Below are positions 1-8,500 of a stretch of DNA of 64,000 bases, in pieces; within the stretch, counting starts at the first letter, position 1, and every line of letters starts with the position of its first letter. The position numbers and the translations under genes are program-made. The notes under the pieces were generated by a model. That model was not told the DNA's origin and made no database searches. It saw only the letters and a program-made list of their open reading frames with translations. The DNA comes from JBCCQH01 sp039024435 (GTDB lineage: Bacteria > Bacteroidota > Bacteroidia > J057 > JADKCL01). The stretch is taken from assembly GCA_039024435.1 (NCBI GenBank), contig JBCCQH010000010.1, positions 1 through 64,000 on the forward strand, written 5' to 3'.

Positions 1-31
1 ATCCTGAGCCAGGATCAAACTCTCCATTGTA
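1..31 (-). rRNA. rrs: 16S ribosomal RNA, 5' end only (partial)
   Basis: On the minus strand the first bases read as the universal 16S 5' segment containing AGAGTTTGATCCTGGCTCAG (the classical 27F primer site), preceded by the ACAATGG start typical of Bacteroidota 16S genes. The gene runs leftward out of the window, so only about 30 bases are present. A window that opens exactly in 16S suggests a contig broken at a repeated rRNA operon. Confidence 0.95.
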
Positions 32-166
32 TAATTTGCTTTTCAGCTTTTTTAACCACAGCATAAAACTATGGCCCCACAACGAAGATTCAAGAAACCC
101 GAACTTTCGATGACTTTATCTCTTCAGTTACTCAAAGAACTGTTTATTTCTTTCAAAATTGGACTG

Positions 167-198
167 CAAAGGTAAGTCAAAAAAACATACGGTGCAAA
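167..198 (-). promoter_or_regulatory. Bacteroidota-type rRNA promoter, proximal (P2)
   Basis: Minus strand reads TTTG (195-198), a 20-base spacer, then TACCTTTG (167-174). This matches the Bacteroidota consensus TTTG-N19-21-TAnnTTTG. It would give an rRNA leader of roughly 130 nt before mature 16S. The match is seen directly; activity is inferred. Confidence 0.7.
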
Positions 199-262
199 TC
201 CTCTTTTTAAGATTGTTTCACTTTGTCAAATGGACTGACCATTTTTCTCAGCGAAAGGACTT

Positions 263-294
263 CAAAGATAGGGTAGCCAATCAATCTTACCAAA
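263..294 (-). promoter_or_regulatory. Bacteroidota-type rRNA promoter, distal (P1)
   Basis: Minus strand reads TTTG (291-294), a 20-base spacer, then TATCTTTG (263-270). It has the same geometry as the proximal promoter 96 bp downstream, giving a tandem pair as is common for rRNA operons. Confidence 0.7.
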
Positions 295-344
295 TACGAC
301 GCCCAAATAATTCCGCATTTACTGCCAAAGGCATGATTATCAAA

Positions 345-372
345 GACAAAAAATAAGGGGCCATTTGCCCCT
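345..372 (-). terminator. Rho-independent terminator after dcd
   Basis: Bases 356-361 and 367-372 form a G/C-rich six-pair stem (AGGGGC/GCCCCT) with a five-base loop. On the minus strand the stem is followed by TATTTTTTG. It lies 56 bases past the dcd stop and just upstream of the rRNA promoters, insulating them from read-through. Confidence 0.7.
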
Positions 373-427
373 GGTTCACACGATGTCTTTGTGCGGCTCC
401 ATCAATTCTCGCAGTACCGCACGCATT

Positions 428-964
428 TTAGAATTTGTTCTTCCACATCATCGACTCCACCGGCCGATTTGTGCGCTGATTGTACTTCGCATTGGCCTTT
501 TTATCGTAGCGGTTCAGTACCTCGCCGTCTACGGTAAAGTAGATCAATTGGCCAACCGGCATGCCCGCGTATATCCGCACCGGCATCGTCACTGAGATTT
601 CCAGGGTCCAGGTATTGCAAAATCCAACATCGCCCTTGCCCGCCGTCGCATGGATATCGATCCCCAATCGGCCGACACTGCTCTTGCCTTCCAGGAAGGG
701 GACGCTGGCGTGGGTTTCAGTGTATTCCTCGGTCACCCCCAGGTACAAGGTGCCCGGGCGCAATACCAGGCCTTTCGCAGGAATTTCGATTTCTTTGATT
801 TGGTTGTGCACCCGTGCGTCCAGGACCTCATCGGCGTAGATCGCGAGGTATTTTCCCAGGTGTACATCGTAGCTGTTGCTGCCGAGGCACGCACGCCGAA
901 ATGGTTCAATAACAATTTCCCCGCGGTCAATCGCCGCGAGGATCTTTTGATCGGATAGTATCAT
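428..964 (-). CDS. dcd: dCTP deaminase
   Basis: Cytosolic enzyme that deaminates dCTP to dUTP, feeding dTMP synthesis. The 178-residue product has the dUTPase-like trimeric fold signature: N-terminal ILSDxxI, a SYDVHLG segment, the EGKSSVGRLG motif holding the catalytic Ser-Arg region, a Glu in the TLEIS strand, and a conserved C-terminal KYNQR-type tail that closes over the nucleotide. An in-frame TTG lies two codons upstream at 968-970, but the ATG at 962-964 matches where the family starts. It lies 6 bp downstream of the DivIVA-like gene, so the two are probably cotranscribed. Length is normal for the Bacteroidota form. Confidence 0.95.
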   Translation of the reverse strand: MILSDQKILAAIDRGEIVIEPFRRACLGSNSYDVHLGKYLAIYADEVLDARVHNQIKEIEIPAKGLVLRPGTLYLGVTEEYTETHASVPFLEGKSSVGRLGIDIHATAGKGDVGFCNTWTLEISVTMPVRIYAGMPVGQLIYFTVDGEVLNRYDKKANAKYNQRTNRPVESMMWKNKF

Positions 965-970
965 GGGCAA

Positions 971-1558
971 TTAAAGTTCCGCCGCAATATCATCAATGAT
1001 ACTGGAATCACCAGCACTTGCGACGGAAACTTCAAAAAATGACTCTTCTTCTTCACGTGCCGACTCGGCAACCACTTCCCGGCGCGGCGCGGGCACTTCG
1101 CCACTCTTCATTTCCCGCTGCTCAAAGGTCTGTAGCCGTTCGGTCTGGGCTTGCAAGTAGCTTTTCAACTGCTGTAGGATCTCATTGCGGCGGGTGATCA
1201 ATTCGTTCAACTGCATTTCGATGCGGCTGCGCTCCGACATTGCATTCTTGACGATTTCCTTGGCATTTGCTTCGGCTTCCTGCACTTTGAGCTCAGCGTT
1301 TTTCTGGGCATTTTCCAGCTTCGTTTTGGCGTTTTCCTTGGCCTGCAACAGGGTCTCGTGCAGGGCGGACTCCACCTGCTTGAGGCTTTTGAGTTCGGCC
1401 TGGGTCTTTTCCAGGTCAATTTTCAATCGCTTGTTCTCTTCCAGCAACCGCTCCCAGTCCATCGAAAGCGTATTCAGGAATCCACTGACTTCTTCTTTGT
1501 CGAAACCACGCAGGGCTTTTTTAAAACTATGTTGACGAATTTCAATCGGTGTAATCAT
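971..1558 (-). CDS. DivIVA-domain coiled-coil protein
   Basis: The 195-residue product starts with MITPIEIRQ and a DivIVA-type N-terminal segment (SFKKALRGFDKEEVSGFL), then has about 100 residues of continuous charged coiled coil (roughly 35-150) and an acidic C-terminal tail. DivIVA/GpsB-family proteins bind membrane or other proteins at division sites or poles through the N-terminal domain; the exact role in Bacteroidota is not established. The open frame extends upstream to 1654 but that extension lacks family similarity, and the ATG at 1556-1558 fits the domain start. Located 6 bp upstream of dcd. Confidence 0.85.
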   Translation of the reverse strand: MITPIEIRQHSFKKALRGFDKEEVSGFLNTLSMDWERLLEENKRLKIDLEKTQAELKSLKQVESALHETLLQAKENAKTKLENAQKNAELKVQEAEANAKEIVKNAMSERSRIEMQLNELITRRNEILQQLKSYLQAQTERLQTFEQREMKSGEVPAPRREVVAESAREEEESFFEVSVASAGDSSIIDDIAAEL

Positions 1559-1654
1559 GGTGGCAATGTTTTGTTCGCGGTCCGGCAGACTCACCCCGCA
1601 GCTATTTACCGCAAACATAAATTTAGGCACAACCGCGCTGACTTCCCCTTTCAA

Positions 1655-1935
1655 TTATAAACACTAGAACACCAAACGGCTATTTGATTGAACGGTGGCG
1701 GGAGAATTTCGAATGGGACGCGTCGCTTAATTTTCAATTGCTTGATTTCCAATTGACGCGTTTCGGACGCGCAACCTACAATTGCGGAAAAAAGAATCCC
1801 AAAACCCACTTCAGCACACGGATCGTAGACGCACCCCACGCCGGGCACACCCGAGGATTTTCCAATTTATCTCCGATTGCCAATTCCAGCCGAGTGGAAT
1901 CGCAAATCAGAAATCGAGCATCAGAAAGCAAAAGT
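1655..1935. repeat. Intergenic repeat with hairpin, copy 1
   Basis: This 281-bp gap contains no convincing gene. From about 1733 to 1905 it shares blocks with 22107-22330: a run of TTTCCAATT-type words, a hairpin (ACGCGT-TTCG-GACGCG at about 1756-1772), then GATCGTAG followed about 25 bases later by CCGAGGATTTTCC. Spacing and order of the blocks are the same in both places, which points to a dispersed non-coding repeat family rather than chance. Confidence 0.55.
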
Positions 1936-2664
1936 CTATTTCCACTTTTTGAAAAGGGAACTCCAGCGCATTTTAAGGACACCGAATACGGCTTCGTTGA
2001 AAATGGCGCCGCTCATCTTGGATTCGCCGCGGGTGCGGTCAGTAAAGGTAATCGGGACTTCTTTGATTTTAAAACCATACTTCCAGGCCCGAAATTTCAT
2101 CTCAATCTGGAAGGCATACCCGACGAAACGCGGTGGTTCCTGGAGGATCTTCTCCAATACCTGGCGCCGGTAGCATTTGAAACCCGCCGTTGTGTCCCGC
2201 ACCGGGATCCACAGCACTGCCCGCACATAAAAGCTGGCGTATTTGCTGAGCAAAACCCGATTCCGCGGCCAGTTTTCCACTTTCCCGCCTTTGACGTAGC
2301 GCGATCCCACGGCTACATCGAATCCTTCCGTCTCACATGCAGCCAGGAGCCGCTCCAAATCTTTGGGATTGTGGCTGAAATCGCAGTCCATCTCAAAAAG
2401 GAATTCGTAGCCTTTCTCCAGTCCCCACTGGAATCCGTGGACATACGCGGTACCCAGTCCCAGTTTTCCCGCTCGCTCTTCGATAAAGAGCCGATCGGGA
2501 AATTCCTGCTGCAACGACTTCACGATGTCAGCGGTACCGTCGGGCGAACTGTCATCCACGATTAAGATGTGGAGCGGTGAAGACAGGGCAAAAACTGCCC
2601 GGATCATCAGCTCCACATTATCCTTTTCTTTATAGGTTGGAATGATAACCAGGTACCTGGACAT
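1936..2664 (-). CDS. GT2 glycosyltransferase, polyprenol-phosphate mannosyltransferase-like
   Basis: A 242-residue cytoplasmic GT-A fold enzyme. It opens with a nucleotide-sugar binding strand (VIIPTYKEKDN), has the DDSSPDGT motif, a metal-binding DCDFSH (DxD) motif near residue 95, and the acceptor-side GSRYVKGG and RTRGESKM segments characteristic of Dpm1/Ppm1-type polyprenol monophosphomannose synthases. The likely reaction is transfer of mannose or another hexose from a nucleotide sugar to a polyprenyl phosphate. It has no C-terminal membrane segments, like the soluble Dpm1 class. A TATCTTTG -7 box lies only 6 bp upstream of the ATG (2670-2677), so the transcript may have almost no leader. 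Sugar specificity cannot be read from sequence. Confidence 0.88.
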   Translation of the reverse strand: MSRYLVIIPTYKEKDNVELMIRAVFALSSPLHILIVDDSSPDGTADIVKSLQQEFPDRLFIEERAGKLGLGTAYVHGFQWGLEKGYEFLFEMDCDFSHNPKDLERLLAACETEGFDVAVGSRYVKGGKVENWPRNRVLLSKYASFYVRAVLWIPVRDTTAGFKCYRRQVLEKILQEPPRFVGYAFQIEMKFRAWKYGFKIKEVPITFTDRTRGESKMSGAIFNEAVFGVLKMRWSSLFKKWK

Positions 2665-2849
2665 GGCGTCAAAGATAGGGCAAAAATCTTTGTAGGAAAA
2701 GAAAGAAAAATGACCCTATTTTCCGCGCGTCCCCCTTGATTTTACCCAAGGCATGGGCGTCAGGAACCCCACTTCTGAAATAAACCGAGCATCTTTTTAT
2801 AAACACTGCAATTTTGATTAAATTATAGCGAAATCGATCACAGTACTTT

Positions 2850-5204
2850 ATGCATTTGACCATTCGTGTCTGTACCCGGTTTTGCCTGGTCATCCTGGCA
2901 ATGTTTGCCTTTCCCCAGCTTTGGGGTCAAGGTCCGGAATACGCACGGGTGAAGGTACGGGCCAATGCCCAACAACTCCGCCAAATGGCCAGCAACGGGA
3001 TTTCGCTCGACCACGTAGCGCAGAGTGACCAGGGCATCATCGGGGAGTTCTCCGGTTGGGAGCTGGATCAAATGGACGACTTGGGACTCAGCTATCAAAT
3101 CATCCACGCCGATGCCAGCGGTTGGTACGCCGCCCGCAACGCCAATGCTACTCCCGCCTCCCTCGCGGATGCCGTCGGCGCGGCGCCAGCGGGTTTCCGA
3201 CTGGGATCGATGGGGGGCTATCTCACCTTTGCCGAAGCGATCACTGACCTCGATTCCATGGCCCAGATGTACCCCAATCTGGTCGCTCCCCGGGACAGCA
3301 TTGGGGTTTCCCACGAAGGCCGCACCATCTGGATGGTCAAGCTTTCCGACAATCCGCAACTCGACGAAAACGAACCGGAAGTTCTCTATGTGGGGCTGCA
3401 TCACGCCCGCGAGCCGATGTCGCTCATGAACCTCATGTACTTCATGTTCTATGCCCTCGAACAGTACGGCACCGATCCCAAAATCACAGAATTGCTGAAT
3501 ACCCGCGAGCTATACTTTGTGCCGGTGCTCAATCCCGACGGCTACGTCTACAATCAAGCGACCAATCCCAATGGTGGGGGCTTGTGGCGCAAGAATCGGC
3601 GCAACAATGGCAACAATGATTTCGGGGTTGATCTGAACCGCAACTACAGCTACGAATGGGGATTTGACAACGTGGGTTCATCTTTCGATCCGGCGGCTTC
3701 TACCTACCGGGGCCCGGCGCCCTTTTCCGAGCCAGAAACCGAGGCCTTGCGGCGCTTTTGTCTGGCCCACGAATTCCGGACCGGACTGAACCACCACGCC
3801 TGGGGCGAGCAGGTCATCTATCCCTGGGGTTACGACGGCGAGGCCAATTTGCCCGAGGAAGAGCACTTCCACCGGCACGGACATTTCCTGACCGAAGCTT
3901 CCGATTATTTACCCGGAAATCCCGACCAAACCATCGGATACGCGGTCAATGGAGGCGCCGACGACTGGATGTACGGCGATTCCACCAAAGGTGAAATGCG
4001 GACGTTTTCCCCCGAAATAGGCAGTAACCTTGACTGGTTCTGGCCCCCAATCGGACGCATCCTACCCCTCTGTGAGGAAATGGTCGAGGCCAATCTACGC
4101 GTCGCTTGTCTCGCCGGTGGCTGCATTGACCTCAAGTCAGAAATCCCGTGTGACCTCGAAGGTTCGGAAGCTTGGTTGCCCATCCGGTACACCAATCTCG
4201 GACTTGACTCGGCCGGAGCATTTTCGGCAGAATTTGTCAGTTCCGATCCAAACGTGATCGCAATCCCCTTGGGCCAGTTGAATTTTGGTTCGCTGGCCAG
4301 CGGACAATCCACCCGGGACTCATTCCGGATTTCCCTGGCCGCCAGCCTCGCCAAAGGAGAAGAGATCCGGGGACTCATCCGCACGGTACACCCCGGAAAC
4401 ATCGTGCAGCAAGACTCGGTAAAATTTCGCTACGGCGTACCGGAAATCATATTCGCGGAAGACGGCGAAATGGGCCTGGGGCGCTGGAATGGAACCTGGA
4501 GCATCACCGACGAGCACGTATATTCGGGCAACTACGCGATTACCGAAAGTCCGTACGCTCCCTACGCCCCAAGCGCCAACCGCAACCTCATCCTGCAGAA
4601 TCCCATCGATCTCGAGCAGTACACCAAGGTGCGTATGGAATTCTACGCCACCTGGCAAATTGAGCGCGACTGGGATTATGTCACGATCGAAGCTTCCGAC
4701 AATGGCATCAACTACCATCCTCTATCCGGTACCTATACCCGACCGGGAAGTGGCAATACGCAGCCCTCGGGCGAGCCCCTGTTCGAAGGCAATCGCTTCC
4801 TTTGGGTGAAGGAAAAATTTGACCTTTCCGACTTTGACGGGCGACAGGTTTTCTTGCGGTTCCGCTTCGCCAGCAATGCTTTCCAAGAGCGTGATGGATT
4901 TTATTGGGACGATCTGCGCATCACCGGATACGAGTTTACTGTGGGACAAAATCCGGAGGATCCTTTCACCGCGCTCCGCTTACTCCCCAATCCCGCCCAC
5001 GCCGAAGTATCGGTCGCCGGCGCATTTACCGCCGCCGGAGCGGTACACCTGGAGATTTATTCGCCAACCGGAAAAATGCTCCGCTCCCGCCCCATCCATC
5101 CCGGAATGGCCCTCAATGTACAAGACCTCGCCGCCGGAATCTACTTCTACCGCTTCCGGAATGGCGATACGCCAGGCAAATTGCACAAACTTATCCTGCA
5201 CTAG
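2850..5204 (+). CDS. Secreted M14 zinc carboxypeptidase with T9SS sorting domain
   Basis: A 784-residue exported peptidase. Residues 1-27 form a signal peptide ending LWGQ. The M14 catalytic domain spans about 120-420. Zinc ligands are visible as the HxxE motif (H185, E188 in HHAREP) and H316 (NHHAWG), the substrate-binding asparagine/arginine appear in VDLNRNY, and the general base is E389 (FSPEIGS). After it come beta-rich domains (about 425-700) including a jelly-roll-like segment, then a C-terminal T9SS type A sorting domain (LLPNPAHAE ... LAAGIYFYRF). The protein is therefore predicted to cross the outer membrane by T9SS and be attached to the surface or released. Likely function is extracellular peptide degradation for nutrition. 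Confidence 0.92.
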   Translation: MHLTIRVCTRFCLVILAMFAFPQLWGQGPEYARVKVRANAQQLRQMASNGISLDHVAQSDQGIIGEFSGWELDQMDDLGLSYQIIHADASGWYAARNANATPASLADAVGAAPAGFRLGSMGGYLTFAEAITDLDSMAQMYPNLVAPRDSIGVSHEGRTIWMVKLSDNPQLDENEPEVLYVGLHHAREPMSLMNLMYFMFYALEQYGTDPKITELLNTRELYFVPVLNPDGYVYNQATNPNGGGLWRKNRRNNGNNDFGVDLNRNYSYEWGFDNVGSSFDPAASTYRGPAPFSEPETEALRRFCLAHEFRTGLNHHAWGEQVIYPWGYDGEANLPEEEHFHRHGHFLTEASDYLPGNPDQTIGYAVNGGADDWMYGDSTKGEMRTFSPEIGSNLDWFWPPIGRILPLCEEMVEANLRVACLAGGCIDLKSEIPCDLEGSEAWLPIRYTNLGLDSAGAFSAEFVSSDPNVIAIPLGQLNFGSLASGQSTRDSFRISLAASLAKGEEIRGLIRTVHPGNIVQQDSVKFRYGVPEIIFAEDGEMGLGRWNGTWSITDEHVYSGNYAITESPYAPYAPSANRNLILQNPIDLEQYTKVRMEFYATWQIERDWDYVTIEASDNGINYHPLSGTYTRPGSGNTQPSGEPLFEGNRFLWVKEKFDLSDFDGRQVFLRFRFASNAFQERDGFYWDDLRITGYEFTVGQNPEDPFTALRLLPNPAHAEVSVAGAFTAAGAVHLEIYSPTGKMLRSRPIHPGMALNVQDLAAGIYFYRFRNGDTPGKLHKLILH

Positions 5205-5287
5205 GGTTTCGCCCGAAACCTGAATATTCCTTACGCTCTCCCGAACGTATTACCGTTTGATTCCGGCCGATATTTCATACTTCGAAA

Positions 5288-5295
5288 TATTTTTG
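5288..5295 (+). promoter_or_regulatory. Candidate -7 box upstream of the transglutaminase-like gene
   Basis: TATTTTTG fits TAnnTTTG and lies 50 bp upstream of the ATG. A TTTG occurs at 5256-5259, but the 28-base spacer is longer than the consensus, so the -33 element is uncertain. Confidence 0.3.
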
Positions 5296-5345
5296 GCGGG
5301 CTTTTTGCGTTTTTAAAAGCAGGTGCCCTTGCCAAATGAGAGAAA

Positions 5346-6224
5346 ATGATGCAACAAACAATCAGATCCGGCTTGCTCACGCTCATCGTACTCCTTCTGG
5401 GAGGACTGGGTTCGGTCTTGGAACTGAAGGCGCAGCCCCCCCATGATCCCCAAACTTTTGTCCGGAACTTCACCTGGCACTACCAGGGCGAGCGCTACAC
5501 CGCGCAGATTGCCTTGTCGTGGGAAGCTTACAACTACTACAAAGATCTCCCGCGGGTCTACGAAGGGTACGCGGTCTACATCCAGGAACACCCCCGCTAC
5601 CCCTACATCGCCGAGGTCACTCGGGTCTTGCAGTGCGCCGCCGGGGACCACCAACTCAACCGCTGGGAAACCCTGGAAATGATCGTGGCCTTTGTGCAAC
5701 AATTGGAATATGTGCGGGAAGAGGGCGAATATCCCCGCTTCCCCATCGAAACCCTCGCCGAACAAGGGGGCGATTGTGAAGACTCTTCCCTCCTGCTGGC
5801 CGGCCTTTTGCGGGAAATGGGGTACGATGTGATCCTGGTCAATCCCCCGGGCCACATGGGCATCGCACTGGCTTGCTCCAATTGCACGGGTACAGCCTAT
5901 CGCCACCAGGGACGCCGCTACTTCTACATCGAAACGACGAGCGCGGGTTTTCCAATTGGGGAGATGCCCGCCGGCTACACAACCACCCACGACAAAGTCA
6001 TCGACCTGGACGCACCGCTGGACCATATCCGGATGTTGAGCATGTCGCCGGCCACCGCTCGGCCGGGGGCTAACTACTATGTGCAAGAGGACGGTGCAAC
6101 CCGCCAGGTATGCCTTCAACCGGGGAAATGCGTAACCGCCACCCAAAAAGTTCGGCATGTCCTTATCAATGGCGCAACCTCTCGCAAAATCCTGTTTACC
6201 AGCCTGATCGCACAGGCAAAATAG
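5346..6224 (+). CDS. Secreted transglutaminase-like (papain-fold) protein
   Basis: The 292-residue product has an N-terminal hydrophobic signal segment (about 8-30, ending LKAQ). Its core resembles the transglutaminase-like fold: a catalytic Cys in GGDCEDSS (C144), His in GHMGIAL (H170) and an acidic residue in YIETTSAG (E196), in the usual Cys-His-acid order. Such enzymes act as cysteine peptidases or amide-transferring enzymes; the substrate here is unknown. Two adjacent ATG codons (5346 and 5349) are equally possible starts. The gene follows the M14 carboxypeptidase on the same strand after 141 bp and is convergent with the next gene. Confidence 0.75.
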   Translation: MMQQTIRSGLLTLIVLLLGGLGSVLELKAQPPHDPQTFVRNFTWHYQGERYTAQIALSWEAYNYYKDLPRVYEGYAVYIQEHPRYPYIAEVTRVLQCAAGDHQLNRWETLEMIVAFVQQLEYVREEGEYPRFPIETLAEQGGDCEDSSLLLAGLLREMGYDVILVNPPGHMGIALACSNCTGTAYRHQGRRYFYIETTSAGFPIGEMPAGYTTTHDKVIDLDAPLDHIRMLSMSPATARPGANYYVQEDGATRQVCLQPGKCVTATQKVRHVLINGATSRKILFTSLIAQAK

Positions 6225-6243
6225 GCCGGGCCACCGGGCAGAT

Positions 6244-6627
6244 TCAGTTGCCCGCGATTCCTTGCTCCACCAAGTCCCGGTAGATTGCATTCAAGGACGC
6301 CAGATTACCGAAACGGTCCTCGCTTCCTCCTTGCGCTTTTGCCCAATCCAGGCATTCCGCCAAACTGCCCGTGCATTGTGCTGGTGGTTCGGCTTCGATT
6401 TCCGCCGCAATCGTCGGGAATTCCGGCACCGCAAATTGGAGTCCGCCGCCCTCGTCAATCGAGCGCACCAAGGTACACTGGCAGGCACCGCTCGGATCTC
6501 CCGCCAGCACCAGCCAGTCAATGGTCGCCAATCCATAGTGCTCGCCCACGCACAAGTACTGCGTCAACTGACGCCTCAGTTTCAGATGCAGCGGGATCTT
6601 TCCGGGAGCGATGTAGCGAATTTCCAT
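6244..6627 (-). CDS. Conserved-looking hypothetical protein, 127 aa
   Basis: No family recognised. The product is soluble, acidic, contains four Cys (one in YLCVG, two in GACQC, one in AQCTG) and has no signal peptide. It starts 12 bp after the DUF389 gene on the same strand, which suggests cotranscription. Frames are also open on the opposite strand here, but their composition (runs of Arg, Pro and Ser) looks like antisense shadow, whereas this frame has a balanced composition and operon spacing. Confidence 0.55.
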   Translation of the reverse strand: MEIRYIAPGKIPLHLKLRRQLTQYLCVGEHYGLATIDWLVLAGDPSGACQCTLVRSIDEGGGLQFAVPEFPTIAAEIEAEPPAQCTGSLAECLDWAKAQGGSEDRFGNLASLNAIYRDLVEQGIAGN

Positions 6628-6639
6628 GCGTAAATTGTT

Positions 6640-8310
6640 CTATTGGGGGGATTCTTCGGCCACCGGCGGCTCCAGAAACGGCTCATTCACGTCCACAATC
6701 AGCACGTCTTCCAGCGCGTAGACCCCTTTCAGCCGGTCCCGGATCATTTTTTTGCGGTCATCGACCTTGGTGAGGGGAAGACTATCTCCCCAGGTGAAAC
6801 GCATCACAAAGACAAATGCGTCCTTGTTCGGATCCTTGCGCGCCGTGGTATCGGTGAGATTGGCGGTGCGCAACTGCCCAAAATCTACCGCCCGCAATTC
6901 GGGCACCATGTCGCGGATGTCTGCCCGAATGTCGATTTCCGGCAGTTTGCTTTCCTGCATCCGCTGCATTTCCTCCTTGAGGGCCTCGATCTGCTGCTGC
7001 CGCTGAAACGCCAACTCCCGGTCACGCTCAAAGACACTCAAGCGGTCGGAAAACTCCTGCCGGGCCTGGTTGAGGATTTGCACGCGGTCATTGGGATCAC
7101 CGGTGGTTTGGATGAGGATCAAATGCGTATTGCGCAGACCGTACGTCGTCCGCAGTTGGACATCGTAGAGTTCGCTGGAATCGGTCGGCAGGTAAATGGG
7201 ACTCGCCACCGTTACCCGCAGGTAGTTGACGGAATCGGTTTCGATGTATTCTTGCTTTTCCACGCTGAACTCGATTCGGTTCGAACCAAACTTGTCGTCG
7301 AGGAAGCGCTCGATCTTGGTTTGGCGGCGCTGATCGCCGATCACATCGATGAAGAGCCACACGGCGGGCACCAGCAACAGGACCACGAACGCCGCCGTGC
7401 CCCGCACAAAATTCCGGCGTAGATTGGCGGTGATTTTTTCTTTGAGGGGAAACTTGAGAAAGCGGACAATCAGAAAAGTCGATAAGCTGATGAAGACCGC
7501 ATTCAGGAAAAACAGGTAAAATGCACCGGCGAAGTGGGGAATATTGCCCCGGGCCAATCCGTAGCCGGCCACACACAGCGGCGGCATCAAAGCAGTCGCA
7601 ATCGCCACCCCCGGTATGGCGTTCGTTTTTTCCTTGCGCGAACCAGCCACGATCCCGGCCACGCCGCCAAAAAAGCCAACCATCACGTCGAGAACCGTCG
7701 GATGGGTGCGCGACAGCATTTCACTGGTTTCGTACCCCAATGGCGTCACCAGAAAGTATAAAAATGCCGTCAACAAACTCACCCCCACAGCCACCGCAAA
7801 GTTGTAGAGGGATTGGCGCAAGGTCTCACGGTCGTTGATTCCCACGGACAATCCGATCCCCAGAATCGGCGACATCAGGGGCGATACCAGCATGGCGCCG
7901 ATGATCACCGCGGGCGAATCGGTATCCAAACCGATACAGGCCAGCACCGCCGAAGCCATGAGCAACCAGATGTTGTAGCCCTTGACGACAATCCCGGAAC
8001 GAATGGAATTGATCGTGCCCGCCGCGTCCGTCGTGCTTTGCAGATTGATCACCTTCAGGAACAATTCCCGCAAACTGCCGAAGATCAGGCCGAGGACGTA
8101 GCGCAGTTGCGCAAAGAGATTGCCCAGTCCTTGTTTGTCTTCCGGGCGCTCCCGCCACGCGGGGCGCTTGGCCAATTCCGGTACCGCGTCGGCTTCCTTG
8201 GCTACCGGGACCGGTTTGGCCGCCGGCAAGATCGGAGGCTCCGGATTGATAATCGGAGATGGAACGGTGGGTTCCTCGGGGGAAATCGGAGTGTTGGGAT
8301 CTTCAACCAT
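6640..8310 (-). CDS. DUF389 multi-pass membrane protein
   Basis: A 556-residue protein with a Pro-rich cytoplasmic N-terminus (1-55), a DUF389 domain of about six membrane segments (about 95-325) containing the family hallmarks GAMLVSPLMSPILG and ATALMPPLCVAGYG, and a long C-terminal periplasmic or cytoplasmic region with a charged coiled coil around 420-450. DUF389 proteins are widespread in Bacteroidota and cyanobacteria; their biochemical function is unknown, although glycine- and proline-rich re-entrant motifs like these suggest transport. It probably leads a two-gene operon with the 127-residue hypothetical protein. Confidence 0.85.
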   Translation of the reverse strand: MVEDPNTPISPEEPTVPSPIINPEPPILPAAKPVPVAKEADAVPELAKRPAWRERPEDKQGLGNLFAQLRYVLGLIFGSLRELFLKVINLQSTTDAAGTINSIRSGIVVKGYNIWLLMASAVLACIGLDTDSPAVIIGAMLVSPLMSPILGIGLSVGINDRETLRQSLYNFAVAVGVSLLTAFLYFLVTPLGYETSEMLSRTHPTVLDVMVGFFGGVAGIVAGSRKEKTNAIPGVAIATALMPPLCVAGYGLARGNIPHFAGAFYLFFLNAVFISLSTFLIVRFLKFPLKEKITANLRRNFVRGTAAFVVLLLVPAVWLFIDVIGDQRRQTKIERFLDDKFGSNRIEFSVEKQEYIETDSVNYLRVTVASPIYLPTDSSELYDVQLRTTYGLRNTHLILIQTTGDPNDRVQILNQARQEFSDRLSVFERDRELAFQRQQQIEALKEEMQRMQESKLPEIDIRADIRDMVPELRAVDFGQLRTANLTDTTARKDPNKDAFVFVMRFTWGDSLPLTKVDDRKKMIRDRLKGVYALEDVLIVDVNEPFLEPPVAEESPQ

Positions 8311-8443
8311 AATTTTGCACTGCGGGGCAGAATGCGCAAATTAACGAAGCTTGGGCCAGAAGGATTGGGCTTGTCAATGCATTGGCATGATACGAAGATT
8401 GAACATTTTGTCCAATTGGTTCCGGGTGGCGGAGCATTATTCC

Positions 8444-8483
8444 GCCAAAAATCCCCGGTGGGGCGAAGGTCCACCGGGGATTT
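8444..8483 (-). terminator. Rho-independent terminator after phoH
   Basis: A 13-bp perfect stem (8449-8461 with 8471-8483, core ATCCCCGGTGG) is followed on the minus strand by TTTTTGG. It lies 18 bases past the PhoH stop. Confidence 0.8.
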
Positions 8484-8500
8484 ACTACGTATAATCTCAA

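Noticed and set aside
6285..6773. Overlapping plus-strand frames opposite the 127-residue hypothetical gene
   Set aside because: Low-complexity Arg/Pro/Ser composition and overlap with the DUF389 gene; the minus-strand frame has operon spacing.
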